A stretch of DNA of 64,000 nt from CAVSJR01 sp963728285 (GCA_963728285.1 CAVSJR010000001.1:434001-498000); one strand, 5' to 3'; positions 46,153-56,360 are shown, counted from the first letter of the stretch. The notes: generated by a model not told the origin, from the sequence alone. Numbers and translations are program-made.

Positions 46153-47183
46153 GGCGAGCCGAACAGGCGCTCGGCGATCTGGACCGCGTTCAGCGCCGCC
46201 CCCTTGCGAAGGTTGTCGGCGCACGCGAAGAGCAGGAGGGCATCCCGCCGCCCCGGCACGCTTCGGATCCTGCCGACGAGCGCATCGTCGATGCCGGCGG
46301 CCTCCATCGGGCTCGGATACACATCGTTGGCCGGATCGTCGCGGACTTGAACGCCCGGCGCTGAGCGAAGCACGTCGCGCGCCTCATCCGGCCCGATCTC
46401 CCTGGAGAACGTCGCCAGGATCGAGACGCCGTGGCCGACAGCCACCGGCACGCGCACGCTCGTCGCGGCAACCTGCAGGTCGGGAAGCCCGAGGATCTTC
46501 CGGGGCTCCGCCATCATCTTGGACTCCTCGCCGGTGAAACCGTCGGGCTCGAATTCGCCGATCTTCGCGACCACGTTGTAGGCGATGGTCTTGCCGAACA
46601 CGTCGCCCTTCGGCATGCCGTCCGCGTCGGCATGGCCGAGGTCCTCCTCCATCCCGTGCAGCTTCTCCACCTGTTCGGCGAGCTCCCTGATGCCGCGCTG
46701 GCCCGCGCCGGAGACGGACTGATAGGACGAGAGCACGAGGGAGCGCAGTCCGGCCGCACGGTGAAGCGGACCGATCGGCATCATCGCGGTGATCGTGGTG
46801 CAGTTCGGGACCGCGACGATCCGCGGCGACCCCTCGAGGGCCTCGGGGTTGACCTCCGGGATCGACAGCGGAACATCGGCGTCCATGCGAAAGGCCGAGG
46901 AGTTGTCGATGATCACGACGCCGTCGGCGGCGGCGTCGGGGACGAACGCCCGCGACACGCCCGCCCCGGCCGAGACGAGCGCGAGATCCGCGCGAGCGAG
47001 CGCCTCGCGCGTCAGCGCTCGAACGGTTGCCTCCTCGTTGCGAAACGGTATGCGCGTGCCCTCGGAGCGTTCGGAGGCGAGCGGGATCAGCTCCTCGACG
47101 GGGAAGCTCCGCTCCTCGAGGATGCGCGCGATCTCCCGGCCGACGGCTCCGGTGGCGCCCACGATCGCGACCCGGTGTCCCAT
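46149..47183 (-). CDS. asd: Aspartate-semialdehyde dehydrogenase
   Basis: 344 residues. It reduces aspartyl phosphate to aspartate semialdehyde, the second step towards lysine, threonine, methionine and diaminopimelate. NADP loop VAIVGATGAVGREIARIL; active-site Cys in VAVPNCTTITAMM; SYQSVSGAGQRGIRELAEQ and the RVPVAVGHG His region are intact. The ATG shares one base with the lysC stop (TGATG). Uninterrupted. Confidence 0.96.
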   Translation of the reverse strand: MGHRVAIVGATGAVGREIARILEERSFPVEELIPLASERSEGTRIPFRNEEATVRALTREALARADLALVSAGAGVSRAFVPDAAADGVVIIDNSSAFRMDADVPLSIPEVNPEALEGSPRIVAVPNCTTITAMMPIGPLHRAAGLRSLVLSSYQSVSGAGQRGIRELAEQVEKLHGMEEDLGHADADGMPKGDVFGKTIAYNVVAKIGEFEPDGFTGEESKMMAEPRKILGLPDLQVAATSVRVPVAVGHGVSILATFSREIGPDEARDVLRSAPGVQVRDDPANDVYPSPMEAAGIDDALVGRIRSVPGRRDALLLFACADNLRKGAALNAVQIAERLFGSP

Positions 47184-48415
47184 CAGGTGGGCGCTCCACC
47201 GTCGCCGAGGTGGAACCGATCGTGGATCGCGCGAACCGCGCGCTGGGCATCCTCCGACCTGATGACGCACGAGATTCGAATCGACGATGTCGAGATCATC
47301 TCGATGTTGACGCCCTCGTCGGCGAGCACCTCGAACATCTCCGCCGCGACGCCCGGATGGCTCTTCATTCCCGCTCCGATGAGCGACACCTTCGCGATGC
47401 GATCGTCCGCCTGGTACCGGATGGCCCCGATCTCCTTGACGACGCGCTCGACGATCGCCTCGAGGCGGCCGAGGTCGGCACGCGGCGCGGTGAACGAGAG
47501 GTCGGTCGTGCCGTCGTGGGAGACGTTTTGGACGATCATGTCGACGTTGATGCCCTCGCCGGCGACCGCCTTGAAGATCGTGGCGGCGACGCCCGGACGG
47601 TCGGGAACGTCCTCCAGCGTGACCTTCGCCTCGGCGTCGTCGATCGCAACGCCGGAGATGAGCGCCTGCTCCATGCCGACGGATGCCTCCTCCTGGACCC
47701 AGGTCCCCGGCTCCCCGGTGAACGAGGAGCGGACGTGGATGCGCACGTTGTTCCGCCGAGCGTACTCGACCGATCGGAGCTGGAGCACGCTTGCGCCGCT
47801 CGCGGCCATCTCCAGCATCTCCTCGTAGGAGATCCACTCGAGCTTGCGCGCGTCGTCGACGAGCCTCGGATCCGTGGTGTAGACACCCTCGACGTCGGTG
47901 AAGATCTCGCAGAAGTCGGCGGCGAGCGCCGCCGCGAGCGCGACGCCGGTCGTGTCCGACCCTCCCCGTCCGAGCGTCGTGACGTCCAGCGTCGTGGAGA
48001 CGCCCTGGAACCCCGCCACGATCACGACGTTCCCGGCGCTGAGCGATTCCCGGATGCGCCCGGGTCGGACGTCGACGATCTTGGCCTTCCCGTGCTGCGT
48101 ATCGGTGATGATGCCGGCCTGCGATCCCGTGTAGCTCGCCGCGCGACATCCCATCGCGTTGATGGCGATCGCGAGGGTGGACATCGCGATTCGCTCTCCG
48201 GCGGTGAGGAGCAGATCGAGCTCGCGGGGCTCGGGCAGCGGAGCGATGGACTGCGCCATCGCGAGGAGCTCATCGGTCGTGTGCCCCATCGCGGAGACGA
48301 CGACCACGACGTCGTAGCCCTCCTCGCGGGCGTGGACGATCCGCCGGGCGACGGCGCGGATGCGGTCCACGCTCCCGACGGAGGTCCCTCCGTACTTCTG
48401 AACGATCACCGGCAC
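47183..48415 (-). CDS. lysC: Aspartate kinase with two ACT domains
   Basis: 410 residues. First enzyme of the aspartate pathway. Kinase motifs: VQKYGGTSVGSVDRI, LLLTAGERIAMSTLAIA, GRGGSDTTGVALAAAL and FTDVEGVYTTDPR. Two C-terminal ACT domains (about 270-400, VTLEDVPDRPGVAATIFKAV) imply feedback control by lysine and/or threonine. I chose GTG at 48415, with GAGGAG upstream. Whether an internal beta-subunit start exists, as in Corynebacterium, I cannot tell. No lysine riboswitch is visible upstream. Confidence 0.96.
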   Translation of the reverse strand: MPVIVQKYGGTSVGSVDRIRAVARRIVHAREEGYDVVVVVSAMGHTTDELLAMAQSIAPLPEPRELDLLLTAGERIAMSTLAIAINAMGCRAASYTGSQAGIITDTQHGKAKIVDVRPGRIRESLSAGNVVIVAGFQGVSTTLDVTTLGRGGSDTTGVALAAALAADFCEIFTDVEGVYTTDPRLVDDARKLEWISYEEMLEMAASGASVLQLRSVEYARRNNVRIHVRSSFTGEPGTWVQEEASVGMEQALISGVAIDDAEAKVTLEDVPDRPGVAATIFKAVAGEGINVDMIVQNVSHDGTTDLSFTAPRADLGRLEAIVERVVKEIGAIRYQADDRIAKVSLIGAGMKSHPGVAAEMFEVLADEGVNIEMISTSSIRISCVIRSEDAQRAVRAIHDRFHLGDGGAPT

Positions 48416-48446
48416 GTGCGCTCCTCGCGACTCTCCGGGAGTTTCG

Positions 48447-48452
48447 AGCGTA
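48447..48452 (-). promoter_or_regulatory. Possible -10 element TACGCT of lysC-asd-HIT
   Basis: Minus-strand TACGCT lies 31 bases before the GTG at 48415, leaving a leader of about 25 bases that holds the ribosome binding site. Confidence 0.3.
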
Positions 48453-48617
48453 GCAGCCGGTCCCCGCGGGGCCGAGCATGCCGCGACGGCGCCTCGCGAT
48501 CGGGAACCCGGCGGGGCGCGACGACCGTCTGAGGATCGAGCCGTTGCGCACGAGGGCTCCGCGTGCCGGCGAAGGAGCCGGGTCACACACGCTCGCGAAC
48601 AGGCGGAGGTCGACGAC

Positions 48618-49631
48618 ATGGACACGAGCATCGAGATTCACCGCCCCCGATGGGTGAAGCCGATCGCGGCCGTCGCGGCGGTGCTGGTGGTTGCGGGAGG
48701 GATCGGCTACGCCGTGACGAACGACCAGGGCGGCGACCGCGCCGACCAAGCGACGAGCGCGCAGGCGGGCTCGGTCGCGGTGGGTCTGGAGTCGGCGAGC
48801 CCGGCCCCCGCCGAGCCTCGTCCGGCCGCCGAAGCGATGGCCGCCGACCAGGCGCTGGCCGCCGGCGCAGGCGCCACATCGGGCGCCGAGTCCGCTGCCG
48901 GAGGCGCGGATGCCGCGGCGGCGTCGATCGGCCGGGGGATCCCCGAGGTATCCAAGGTCATCAAGACGGCGGACCTGTCCATCGTCGTCCCCGCGGATTC
49001 ATTCGACGCACGGTTCCACGACGCGACGGAGGTCGCCGAGGAACTCGGCGGATTCGTGGAATCGTCGAATGAGGGAGTTCGATCGGGCAGGCTGGTCATG
49101 CGCATCCCCGCGAGATCGTTCAACGAGGCCCGCAGCGAGCTGAAGGCGCTCGCCCTGGCGAACGAGGGCGTCAAGCGCGAGGTGATCGACGGCCTCGACG
49201 TGACGGCCGAGTTCGTCGACCTGAAGGCTCGGCTCGAGATCCTCCAGGCTCGCAAGGACGCGCTCGTGGAGCTGCTCAACGAAGCGACGACGCTCGAGGA
49301 GATCCTTCGATTGAACAACGTGGTGGACGACGTCCTCACCCGGATCGAGGAGCTCAAGGGCCAGATCCGCCTGATCAACGACCAGACGAGCAAGGCAACC
49401 GTGTCGCTCAGCATGCGGGAGGAGGGCGTCTCGGTGACCCCGGTCGTCGAGAAGCCGAGCCTCGGCAGCGCGCTGTCGCACGGGATCGCGGGATTCCTCA
49501 GCGTGCTCTACGCGATCGTGGTCGGGCTCGGCTACCTCATCCCCGTCGCGGTGATCGCCATCCTCGCGTGGCTCGTCGCGGGAGCGGCGCGCCGCCGTCA
49601 GGGCCGGACCGGGGCAGACGCCCGGGCCTGA
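48618..49631 (+). CDS. DUF4349 domain membrane protein
   Basis: 337 residues. One N-terminal membrane helix (IAAVAAVLVVAGGIGYAV), an Ala/Gly/Glu-rich linker (about 40-105), then the DUF4349 domain (VIKTADLSIVVPADSF; GRLVMRIPARSFNEARSEL). A coiled coil follows (LKARLEILQARKDALVELLN), and a C-terminal membrane segment (LIPVAVIAILAWLVAGAA) ends the protein. The family is envelope-located and of unknown role. GGAGG precedes the ATG. Confidence 0.87.
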   Translation: MDTSIEIHRPRWVKPIAAVAAVLVVAGGIGYAVTNDQGGDRADQATSAQAGSVAVGLESASPAPAEPRPAAEAMAADQALAAGAGATSGAESAAGGADAAAASIGRGIPEVSKVIKTADLSIVVPADSFDARFHDATEVAEELGGFVESSNEGVRSGRLVMRIPARSFNEARSELKALALANEGVKREVIDGLDVTAEFVDLKARLEILQARKDALVELLNEATTLEEILRLNNVVDDVLTRIEELKGQIRLINDQTSKATVSLSMREEGVSVTPVVEKPSLGSALSHGIAGFLSVLYAIVVGLGYLIPVAVIAILAWLVAGAARRRQGRTGADARA

Positions 49632-49672
49632 GGTCGGAAGGGCACGAGGGCCGAGGGGCGCCGTCCACGAGG

Positions 49673-49679
49673 TATAACT
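49673..49679 (+). promoter_or_regulatory. -10-like element TATAACT of the thiolase cluster
   Basis: TATAACT ends eight bases before the ATG at 49688, with no ribosome binding site between. Confidence 0.4.
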
Positions 49680-49687
49680 GCCTTCGG

Positions 49688-50854
49688 ATGGGTTCCAGGG
49701 TCGCCGTCGTCGGCGCCGGGCACGCGGGCTACGCCGCGGCAACGCCCGGCGCCTCCTACAAGGAGCTGATGTTCGAGGCGGCCCGGGAGGCGTACGCCGA
49801 CGCGGGCGTCGATCCCCGCCGCGACGTCGATTCGTTCGTCTGCGTGTCGGAGGACTTCCAGGAGGGGACGAGCATCTTCGACGAGTACGTCCCCGATCAG
49901 CTCGGGGCCGTTCGAAGGCCCGTCCAGACGATCGCCTCCGACGGGCTCGGAGGCGTGGCCACCGCCGTCATGCTGCTGCGATCGGGCATCGCGGGCGTGG
50001 TCGCCGTCGAGGCCCACAGCAAGGCGTCCAACGTCGCGACGCAGGGGCGGATCGATCAGTTCGCGATGGACCCCATCGTCGTTCGCCCGCTGGACCTTCC
50101 CGTCGAGGCCCTGGCGGGACTCGAGATGCACGCCTACCTGAATGCGACGGAGGCCACCGAGCGCCAGTGCGCGCTCGTCGCCGCGCGGGCTCGGAGCCTG
50201 GCGGTCGCGAACGGCCGGGCCGCGTACGGGCGCGAGACCTCCGTCGAGGACGTGCTCGACTCGGCCCCGCTCTCGTGGCCGGTGCGGGAGCTCGAGGCAG
50301 CGCAGGGCGCGGACGGCTCGATCGTCCTCGTCCTGGCCACCGACGATCGAGCGTCCGAGCTCCGCGGCCACCCCGTCTGGATCGACGGCGTGGGGTGGAA
50401 CACGGGAAGCGCCGCGCTCGAGGACCGCGACTGGGCCACCGCGGAGGAGACGAGCCGGGCCGCGGATGCCGCCTACGGTCGAGCGGGGATCGACGACCCG
50501 GCTCGAGACGTCGGGCTCGCCGAGGTGGACGACGCCTTCGCGTACCGCCAGCTCATGCACGTCGAGGCGCTTCGCCTCGCGCCGCCGGGCGAGGCCGGCC
50601 GGATGGCCGAGGAGGGGTGGTTCGAGCCGGACGGCGGGCTGCCGGTGAACCCGAGCGGCGGCTCGCTCGGCGAGGGATACCTTCACGAGGCGGCGGGCCT
50701 GGCCCGCATGCTGTCGTGCGTCGAACGGCTTCGCGGGAGGATGGCCCCGGCGCAGGCGGGCGGGTCGTCCGCGGTCGTTCACTCGTGGCGCGGCCACCCC
50801 AGCGCGTCGGCCGCCGTCGTCGTGCTGCGGGGCAACGGATCGGACGCCGCGTGA
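49688..50854 (+). CDS. Thiolase-fold protein without the usual nucleophilic Cys
   Basis: 388 residues. The start SRVAVVGAGHAGYAA and overall layout match SCP2-type thiolase-fold proteins. Where thiolases have NxxCxSG, this one reads ASDGLGGVATAVMLL, so the acyl-accepting cysteine is missing. The C-terminal NPSGGSLGEGYLHEAAGLAR keeps the GG-loop. Cys-less members such as Ltp2 work as retro-aldolases with a DUF35 partner. First of four tightly packed genes with a fused thiolase-DUF35, a free DUF35 and an acyl-CoA dehydrogenase. Confidence 0.82.
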   Translation: MGSRVAVVGAGHAGYAAATPGASYKELMFEAAREAYADAGVDPRRDVDSFVCVSEDFQEGTSIFDEYVPDQLGAVRRPVQTIASDGLGGVATAVMLLRSGIAGVVAVEAHSKASNVATQGRIDQFAMDPIVVRPLDLPVEALAGLEMHAYLNATEATERQCALVAARARSLAVANGRAAYGRETSVEDVLDSAPLSWPVRELEAAQGADGSIVLVLATDDRASELRGHPVWIDGVGWNTGSAALEDRDWATAEETSRAADAAYGRAGIDDPARDVGLAEVDDAFAYRQLMHVEALRLAPPGEAGRMAEEGWFEPDGGLPVNPSGGSLGEGYLHEAAGLARMLSCVERLRGRMAPAQAGGSSAVVHSWRGHPSASAAVVVLRGNGSDAA

Positions 50855-50873
50855 TCGAGCCGGAGGCGGTGCC

Positions 50874-52619
50874 GTGACCCCGTCGAGGGTGGCCGTCGTG
50901 GGCGCGGGCATGACGCGCTTCGTTCGCCGAGCCAAGGAGACCGGCAGGGAGCTGTCCTGGGAGGCCGCTCGCGCCGCCCTCGATTCATGCGGGCTTTCGA
51001 TCGGCGACGTCGACGCCGTCTGCCTCGGCACCGCCCCCGACGCCTTCGACGGCGTTCATCGCAAGGGCGAGTATCTGGCCGACGGCTGCGGAGCGTTCGG
51101 GAAGCCCTTCCTTCGCTCCTACGTCGGGGGCGGAACCGGGGTGTTCGCGCCGATTCAGGGCTGGTACACCGTCGCCAGTGGCATGGCCGACGTCGTCCTG
51201 GTCGTCGCCGAGGAGAAGATGTCGTCCTGCCAGCCCCATCCCCAGGGCGCGTTCCTCACGATCTTCGACAATATCCTCGAGCGCCCGCTCGAGCCGAACC
51301 TGTTGTGGATCTTCGCACTCGAGATGCAGCGATACATGTCGACGTACGGGCTCGAGAAGCGCGACATCGCGACCGTCGCCGTGAAGAACAAGCGGAACGC
51401 GGCGAATCACCCCGCGGCCCTGCTCGGCCAGGCCGACATCAGCGTCGACGACGTGCTGGCGTCGGAGGTCCTCGCATGGCCCGTGCAACGGCTCGACGTC
51501 TCGCCGATCAGCGACGGCGCGGTCGCCATCGTGCTGGCCTCCGACGACGCGGCCAAGCGATTCACGGACCGGCCCGTGTGGATCCAAGGGGTCGGCTGGA
51601 ACCTCGACACGACGTACTGGACGAACCGCGACCTCGCCTTCCCGGAGTACGTCGCCGATGCGGCGCGCATGGCCTACGGCATGGCCGGCGTGACCGAGCC
51701 GAGGAAGGAAATCGACATCGTCGAGCCCTACGACCCGTTCGACTACAAGGAGCTGCATCATCTCGAGGGCCTCCTGCTGTTCGATCGCGGCCGGGCGCCG
51801 GAGGCGGCGCGGGACGGGGTGCTCGACCGGGACGGCGACCTGCCGAGCTGTCCGTCGGGCGGGCTGCTCGGCGTCGGCAATCCCATCGCGGCCGCGGGCC
51901 TCATGAAGATCGCGGAGCTCTTCTGGCAGCTTCGCGGCGAGGCCGGGGCGCGGCAGGTGCCGGGAACACCCCGGCGCGGCGTGGCCCAGGCCTGGGGAGA
52001 CCTCATGCAGGTCGGGACCGTCGTCGTCCTCGGGACCGAGAAGGGACGAAGCGGAGCACTCGGATCCCCCGACGGGAGCGAGCCCGGGCGGATCGACCTG
52101 CCGGTGATCCAGACGCCCCCGGCCACCTCCGGAGGCCACTCGCTGTCCGAGCCGCAGTTCCGCGAGCAGCCGGGCGCGGTGGAGTTCGCGGTCGATGCGC
52201 GCTACGACTGGGACGCCGGCGAGGCGGTCGGGGCCTTCCTTCAGGCGTTGCAGGAAGGCCGGCTCGTGGGCCGGCGCTGCGACGGATGCGACCGAGTCCT
52301 GGTGCCCCCCCGAATGTTCTGCGAACGATGCTTCCGGCCGACCGATGCGTGGGTCGACGTGCCCTCGGCCGGCCGCGTCGAGACCTTCTCGATCTGCCAC
52401 GTCTCGTGGGACATGCGGACCCTCGATCCGCCGGAGGTCCCGGCCGTCGTCCACCTGGACGGAAGCGACGGGGGGATCCTCCACAAGCTCGGCGACGTCG
52501 ACCCGGCGGACGTCTCCATCGGCATGGCCGTCGAAGCGGTGTGGCGCCCGCCGCACGAACGGGCCGGCTCGATCCTCGACATCGCGTACTTCCGGCCGAT
52601 GGACGCGGATCATGATTGA
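50874..52619 (+). CDS. Thiolase-fold protein fused to DUF35 (zinc ribbon + OB fold)
   Basis: 581 residues. Residues about 1-400 are a thiolase-type domain (RVAVVGAGMTRFVRR; CPSGGLLGVGNPIAAAGLMK). The nucleophile region reads SYVGGGTGVFAPIQG, without the Cys. Residues about 450-575 are a DUF35 module with a CDGCDRVLVPPRMFCERC zinc ribbon and an OB fold. DUF35 proteins pair with thiolase-fold enzymes and channel acyl-CoA; here the partner is covalently joined. GTG start with GGAGGCG upstream. Its end overlaps the next gene. Confidence 0.85.
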   Translation: MTPSRVAVVGAGMTRFVRRAKETGRELSWEAARAALDSCGLSIGDVDAVCLGTAPDAFDGVHRKGEYLADGCGAFGKPFLRSYVGGGTGVFAPIQGWYTVASGMADVVLVVAEEKMSSCQPHPQGAFLTIFDNILERPLEPNLLWIFALEMQRYMSTYGLEKRDIATVAVKNKRNAANHPAALLGQADISVDDVLASEVLAWPVQRLDVSPISDGAVAIVLASDDAAKRFTDRPVWIQGVGWNLDTTYWTNRDLAFPEYVADAARMAYGMAGVTEPRKEIDIVEPYDPFDYKELHHLEGLLLFDRGRAPEAARDGVLDRDGDLPSCPSGGLLGVGNPIAAAGLMKIAELFWQLRGEAGARQVPGTPRRGVAQAWGDLMQVGTVVVLGTEKGRSGALGSPDGSEPGRIDLPVIQTPPATSGGHSLSEPQFREQPGAVEFAVDARYDWDAGEAVGAFLQALQEGRLVGRRCDGCDRVLVPPRMFCERCFRPTDAWVDVPSAGRVETFSICHVSWDMRTLDPPEVPAVVHLDGSDGGILHKLGDVDPADVSIGMAVEAVWRPPHERAGSILDIAYFRPMDADHD

Positions 52620-53094
52620 GCCGGATCGGGGCGCCCGCAGGGTCGAGGGAGCGATTCCCGTGCGCCATCGGTACACGCCCGGCGTCGCCGGGGAGGCGTT
52701 TCTCACCGCCCTGCGCGACCGCGGGGTCTTCCTCGCCTCGACCTGCGAGGCGTGTTCGCTCACCTACGTCCCGGCACGGCTGTTCTGCGAGCGATGCTTC
52801 GGCGAGCTTGAGGCCGACGCCGAGGTCGGGCCCGAGGGGACGCTCGTGTCGACCACGGTCGTTCACGTCGACGCCGACGGCGCGCGGCTCGCGCACCCCG
52901 TGACGGCCGGACTCGTCCGTCTCGACGGCGCGAGTTCCGCGCTGCTCCATACACTCCTCGGCGTCGACGAGACGCCCCCCGCCATCGGCGCCCGCGTCCG
53001 GGCCGTCCTCCGACCTCGACCCGAGCGAACCGGATCGATCCTCGACGTGCAGGGCTTTCGCATCGTGGCCGACGATCCGGGTGCGGCATCGTGA
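52612..53094 (+). CDS. Stand-alone DUF35 OB-fold/zinc-ribbon protein
   Basis: 160 residues. Zinc ribbon CEACSLTYVPARLFCERC, then an OB fold (GTLVSTTVVHVDADG; GLVRLDGASSALLHTL). It likely serves the free thiolase-fold protein at 49688 in the way the fused module serves the second one. Its ATG lies inside the last codons of the fusion gene. Its stop overlaps the GTG of the dehydrogenase gene, so all are coupled. Confidence 0.85.
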   Translation: MIEPDRGARRVEGAIPVRHRYTPGVAGEAFLTALRDRGVFLASTCEACSLTYVPARLFCERCFGELEADAEVGPEGTLVSTTVVHVDADGARLAHPVTAGLVRLDGASSALLHTLLGVDETPPAIGARVRAVLRPRPERTGSILDVQGFRIVADDPGAAS

Positions 53095-54250
53095 ACCTCG
53101 ACCTGACGCCCGAACAGGAGGAGCTTCGGCGGACGGTGCGAACCTTCGCCGAGGAGGTCGTCGCCCCGCGGACCGCCGAGACCGACGCCACGGGAGCGTT
53201 CCCGCTCGACGTCGTCGAGGCGATGGGCCGGCTGGGCCTGTTCGGCATCCCGTTCCCGACGGAGAGCGGCGGCCGGGGCGCCGGCCATCTCGACATGTGT
53301 CTCGCCATCGAGGAGCTCGCCCGCGCGGACTCGTCGGTGGCGATCACGCTCGCGGCGGGCGTCGGGATCGGCGCCGCCCCCGTCGCGTTGTTCGGATCTC
53401 GAGAGCAGAAGGAGCGCTGGCTCGCGCCCATCTGTCGCGGCGCAGATGCTCGCCGGGTTCGGGGTCACCGAGCTCGGCGCGGGCTCCGACGTCGCCGCGA
53501 TGACGACGAGGGCACGGCGCGACGGCGACGACTGGGTGCTCGACGGGCGCAAGTCCTACATCACCAACTCGGGGACGCCGATCACCGGCTTCTGCACGGT
53601 GGCGGCCGTCACCGGCGAGGGCGAGCGTGGACCGGAGATCTCGATGTTCGTCGTGCCGGCCGGCACGAAGGGGTTCACCGTGGGGCGCTCGTATCGAAAG
53701 CTCGGCTGGCGATCCAGCGACACCCACGAGCTCGTGTTCGAGGGCTGCCGGGTTCCCCCGAGACAGCCTCCTGGGCGAGCGAGGCCGTGGGCTCGCACAG
53801 GCGCTGCAGGTGCTGGACGGAGGAAGGGTCGGGGTCGCGGCCGTGGCGGTCGGGCTCGCGCAGGGATGTCTCGACGTCAGCCTCGACCGCGCCAAGGATC
53901 GCCAGGCGTTCGGCCGGCCGATCGGCTCGATGGAGGCGATCCAGGTCAAGCTGGCCGACATGCACGTGGGCGTCGAGACGGCGCGCCTCGCGACCTGGCA
54001 CGCCGCGTGGCTTCGCGACGAGGGGCGTCCCTTCGCGGGCGCGGCGGCCCGAGCGAAGCTGTACTCGAGCGAGGTCGCCGTCGCGTGCGCCCGGGAGGCC
54101 GTTCAGATCCACGGAGGATCGGGGTTCATGGACGACTCCCTGCCCGCTCGGTTCTACCGCGACGCGAAGATCCTCGAGATCGGCGAGGGAACCAGCGAGA
54201 TCCAGCGATTGGTGATCGCCCGCGACCTCGGGCTTCCCAGCCCGCTCTAG
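53091..54250 (+). CDS. Acyl-CoA dehydrogenase, two frameshifts
   Basis: About 386 residues, FAD-dependent alpha,beta-oxidation of an acyl-CoA. N-terminal domain: LTPEQEELRRTVRTFAEEV. Middle domain: GFGVTELGAGSDVAAM and KSYITNSGTP. C-terminal domain: DRQAFGRPIG, AVQIHGGSGFM and ILEIGEGTSEIQRL. The frame breaks near 53441 (extra base before QMLAGF) and in the C5 run near 53757-53761 (one C too many before RDSLLGE). Its last four bases overlap the convergent peptidase gene. Confidence 0.9.
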
Positions 54251-56360
54251 GCTCGCTCCAGCGACCGGCGAAGGAAGTCGAGCTCGAGGTGGAGGAGGTT
54301 CTCCTCCACGGAGCGCGCTCCCGCCATATGCGTGACGTTCGACAGCAGGAGGAGCTCGTGGTGGCGCCCCGCCTCGAACAGGGCGGCGGAGAGCCGGAGC
54401 GTGTGCGCGACCACGACGTTGTCGTCGGCGATGCCGTGCACGAGCATCAGAGGGCGGGACAGCTTCGATGCGTCGCGCAGGATGGAGCTGCGCAGATACG
54501 CCTCCGGCTGCTCCTGGGGAAGGCCGAGATACCGCTCCGTGTAGTGGGTGTCGTACAGGCTCCAGTCGGTGACGGGCGCCCCGGCGATCGCGGCGCGGAA
54601 CACGTCGGGTCGGCGAAGCACCGCCAGCGCGGCGAGATAGCCGCCGAACGACCACCCTCGTATCGCCACCCGCTCGCGGTCGAGCGCGCCAGGGTGCAGC
54701 TCGGCGGCGGCACGGAGGGCGTCGACCTGGTCGTCGAGGACGAGTGCGAGGTCCCCGTGGATCGCGCGCTCCCATTCCGGCCCACGGCCCGGCGTGCCGC
54801 GCCCGTCGGCCACCAGCACCGCGAAGCCCTGGTCCGCGAACCATTGGGACGTGAGGTACGCCCCGCGGTGCCGGACGACCCGCTGATGATGCGGGCCGCC
54901 GTACGGATCCAACAGCACGGGCAACGGCCCGCCGAGCTCCGCGCCGCTGGGCAGGAGCAGGGCGCACCGAAGGCCTCGCTCGCCCGCCGAGAAGTACGTC
55001 GGACGCGGATCGACGAGCGGTTCCTCCGCGACATGACCGATCGACGCGATCTCCCGATCGCGGCCGCCGTCGCTCCGCCGCACCGAGAACGCGGGATGCA
55101 AGCCCGCCTCGGAGCGGGAGGTGACGACCACGACGTCCCCGCCCGCTACCGCGCTGCTCACTCCGGCCGCCGCCTCCAGGGTTCTGGTTCCCGGCTCGCC
55201 GCCCAGCGGGCCCCGGGCGAGGTACACGCTCGTCGGATCGTCGGCGTCGGAGGCGCTCACGATCACCTCCGGGCCCGACGGGACGACGGAGCGGACGTTC
55301 GTCGCCCGCCCCGTCACGACCTCGTCCCCGACGAGCAGGGCGCGCGCGCCGTCTCGGTCCGCCGTCAGCACCAGCCGGCCGTCGTCCAGGCGCGTGGGAG
55401 AGCCGGGAACGAGCTCGACCCACGCGTCGTCGGTCTCACGGTGGACCTCCGCGACGCGCCCGGCGGCGTCGTCGACCTCGAGGACCGACGCGGTCCGCTG
55501 ATCCCGGGACTGAACGAGGAGCGTGAGCGGCGACCCGGCCGTCCAATCCACGCGGGCGAGGTAGGGGAACCGCTCCGTGTCCCATTCGACATCGACGCGC
55601 GCACCGTCGTCCTGCGCAGCGAAGATGGAGAGGGACACGTTCGCGTTGCTGCCGCCGGCGGCCGGATATCGAAGCGCGCGCGGAGCGCGCGCCGGCTCGG
55701 CCGGGTCGCCGACGAACCATGTCGGGACCGGCCGGTCGTCGACTCGCGCGGCGGCGAGTCGCTCCCCGTCCGGCGACCACCAGAAGCCCCGGAGGCGGTC
55801 CATCTCCTCCGCGGCGATGAACTCGGGGAGCCCCCAGCTCACCTCCGGATCGTCCTCCCGTGCAAGGACGCGATCGCTCCCGCCGAGGTCCCGGACGTGC
55901 AGCGCGCCCTGCGCGACGTAGGCGACGCGCACGCCGGTGGGGTCCAAGCGCGGATCATCCACCCGGCCCGCCGTCTGCAGCTCACGAGCGCCACCGGCCA
56001 GGAGATCGGCCACGAACAGCCGGCCGTTCAGGGAGAACGCCGCGGCGCGCAGATCTCGATCGCCTCCGTAGGCGACGATCCCGCCGGCCGTCTCGCGGGC
56101 TCGCTCGCGCCGCGCTCGCTCCGCATCGGTGAGCTCCGCCCCATCGGCCGGGCCGCTCAGGAGCTCCCGAGGATCCGCGACGAGCCGCTCCTCCCCCGGG
56201 CGACATCGAGGACCCACAGACACGTGACGGGATCGTCGCCCGCGGACGAACGAAGGAACGCGACGCGGGATCCGTCGGCGGCGACGCCGAAGCTTCGCGG
56301 GATGCCGAGCGTGAACCTGCGCGTTCGAGCCAGTTGGGCGGGATAGCCTCCCTCGGTCAC
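54247..56360 (-). CDS. S9-family (DPP IV-type) serine peptidase, frameshifted
   Basis: About 704 residues. An N-terminal beta-propeller region (about 1-440) precedes an alpha/beta hydrolase domain. The catalytic Ser is in RGWSFGGYLAAL, the Asp in VHGIADDNVVV and the His in NVTHM. YGGPHHQ is the oxyanion segment of the family. No signal peptide, so probably cytoplasmic. The true N-terminus (VTEGGYPAQLARTRRFTLGI) is in another frame down to about 56200. GTG 56360 overlaps the recR stop by GTGA. Confidence 0.87.

Noticed and set aside
48416..48617. Lysine riboswitch before lysC
   Set aside because: The likely leader is only about 25 bases and none of the conserved riboswitch core is visible.
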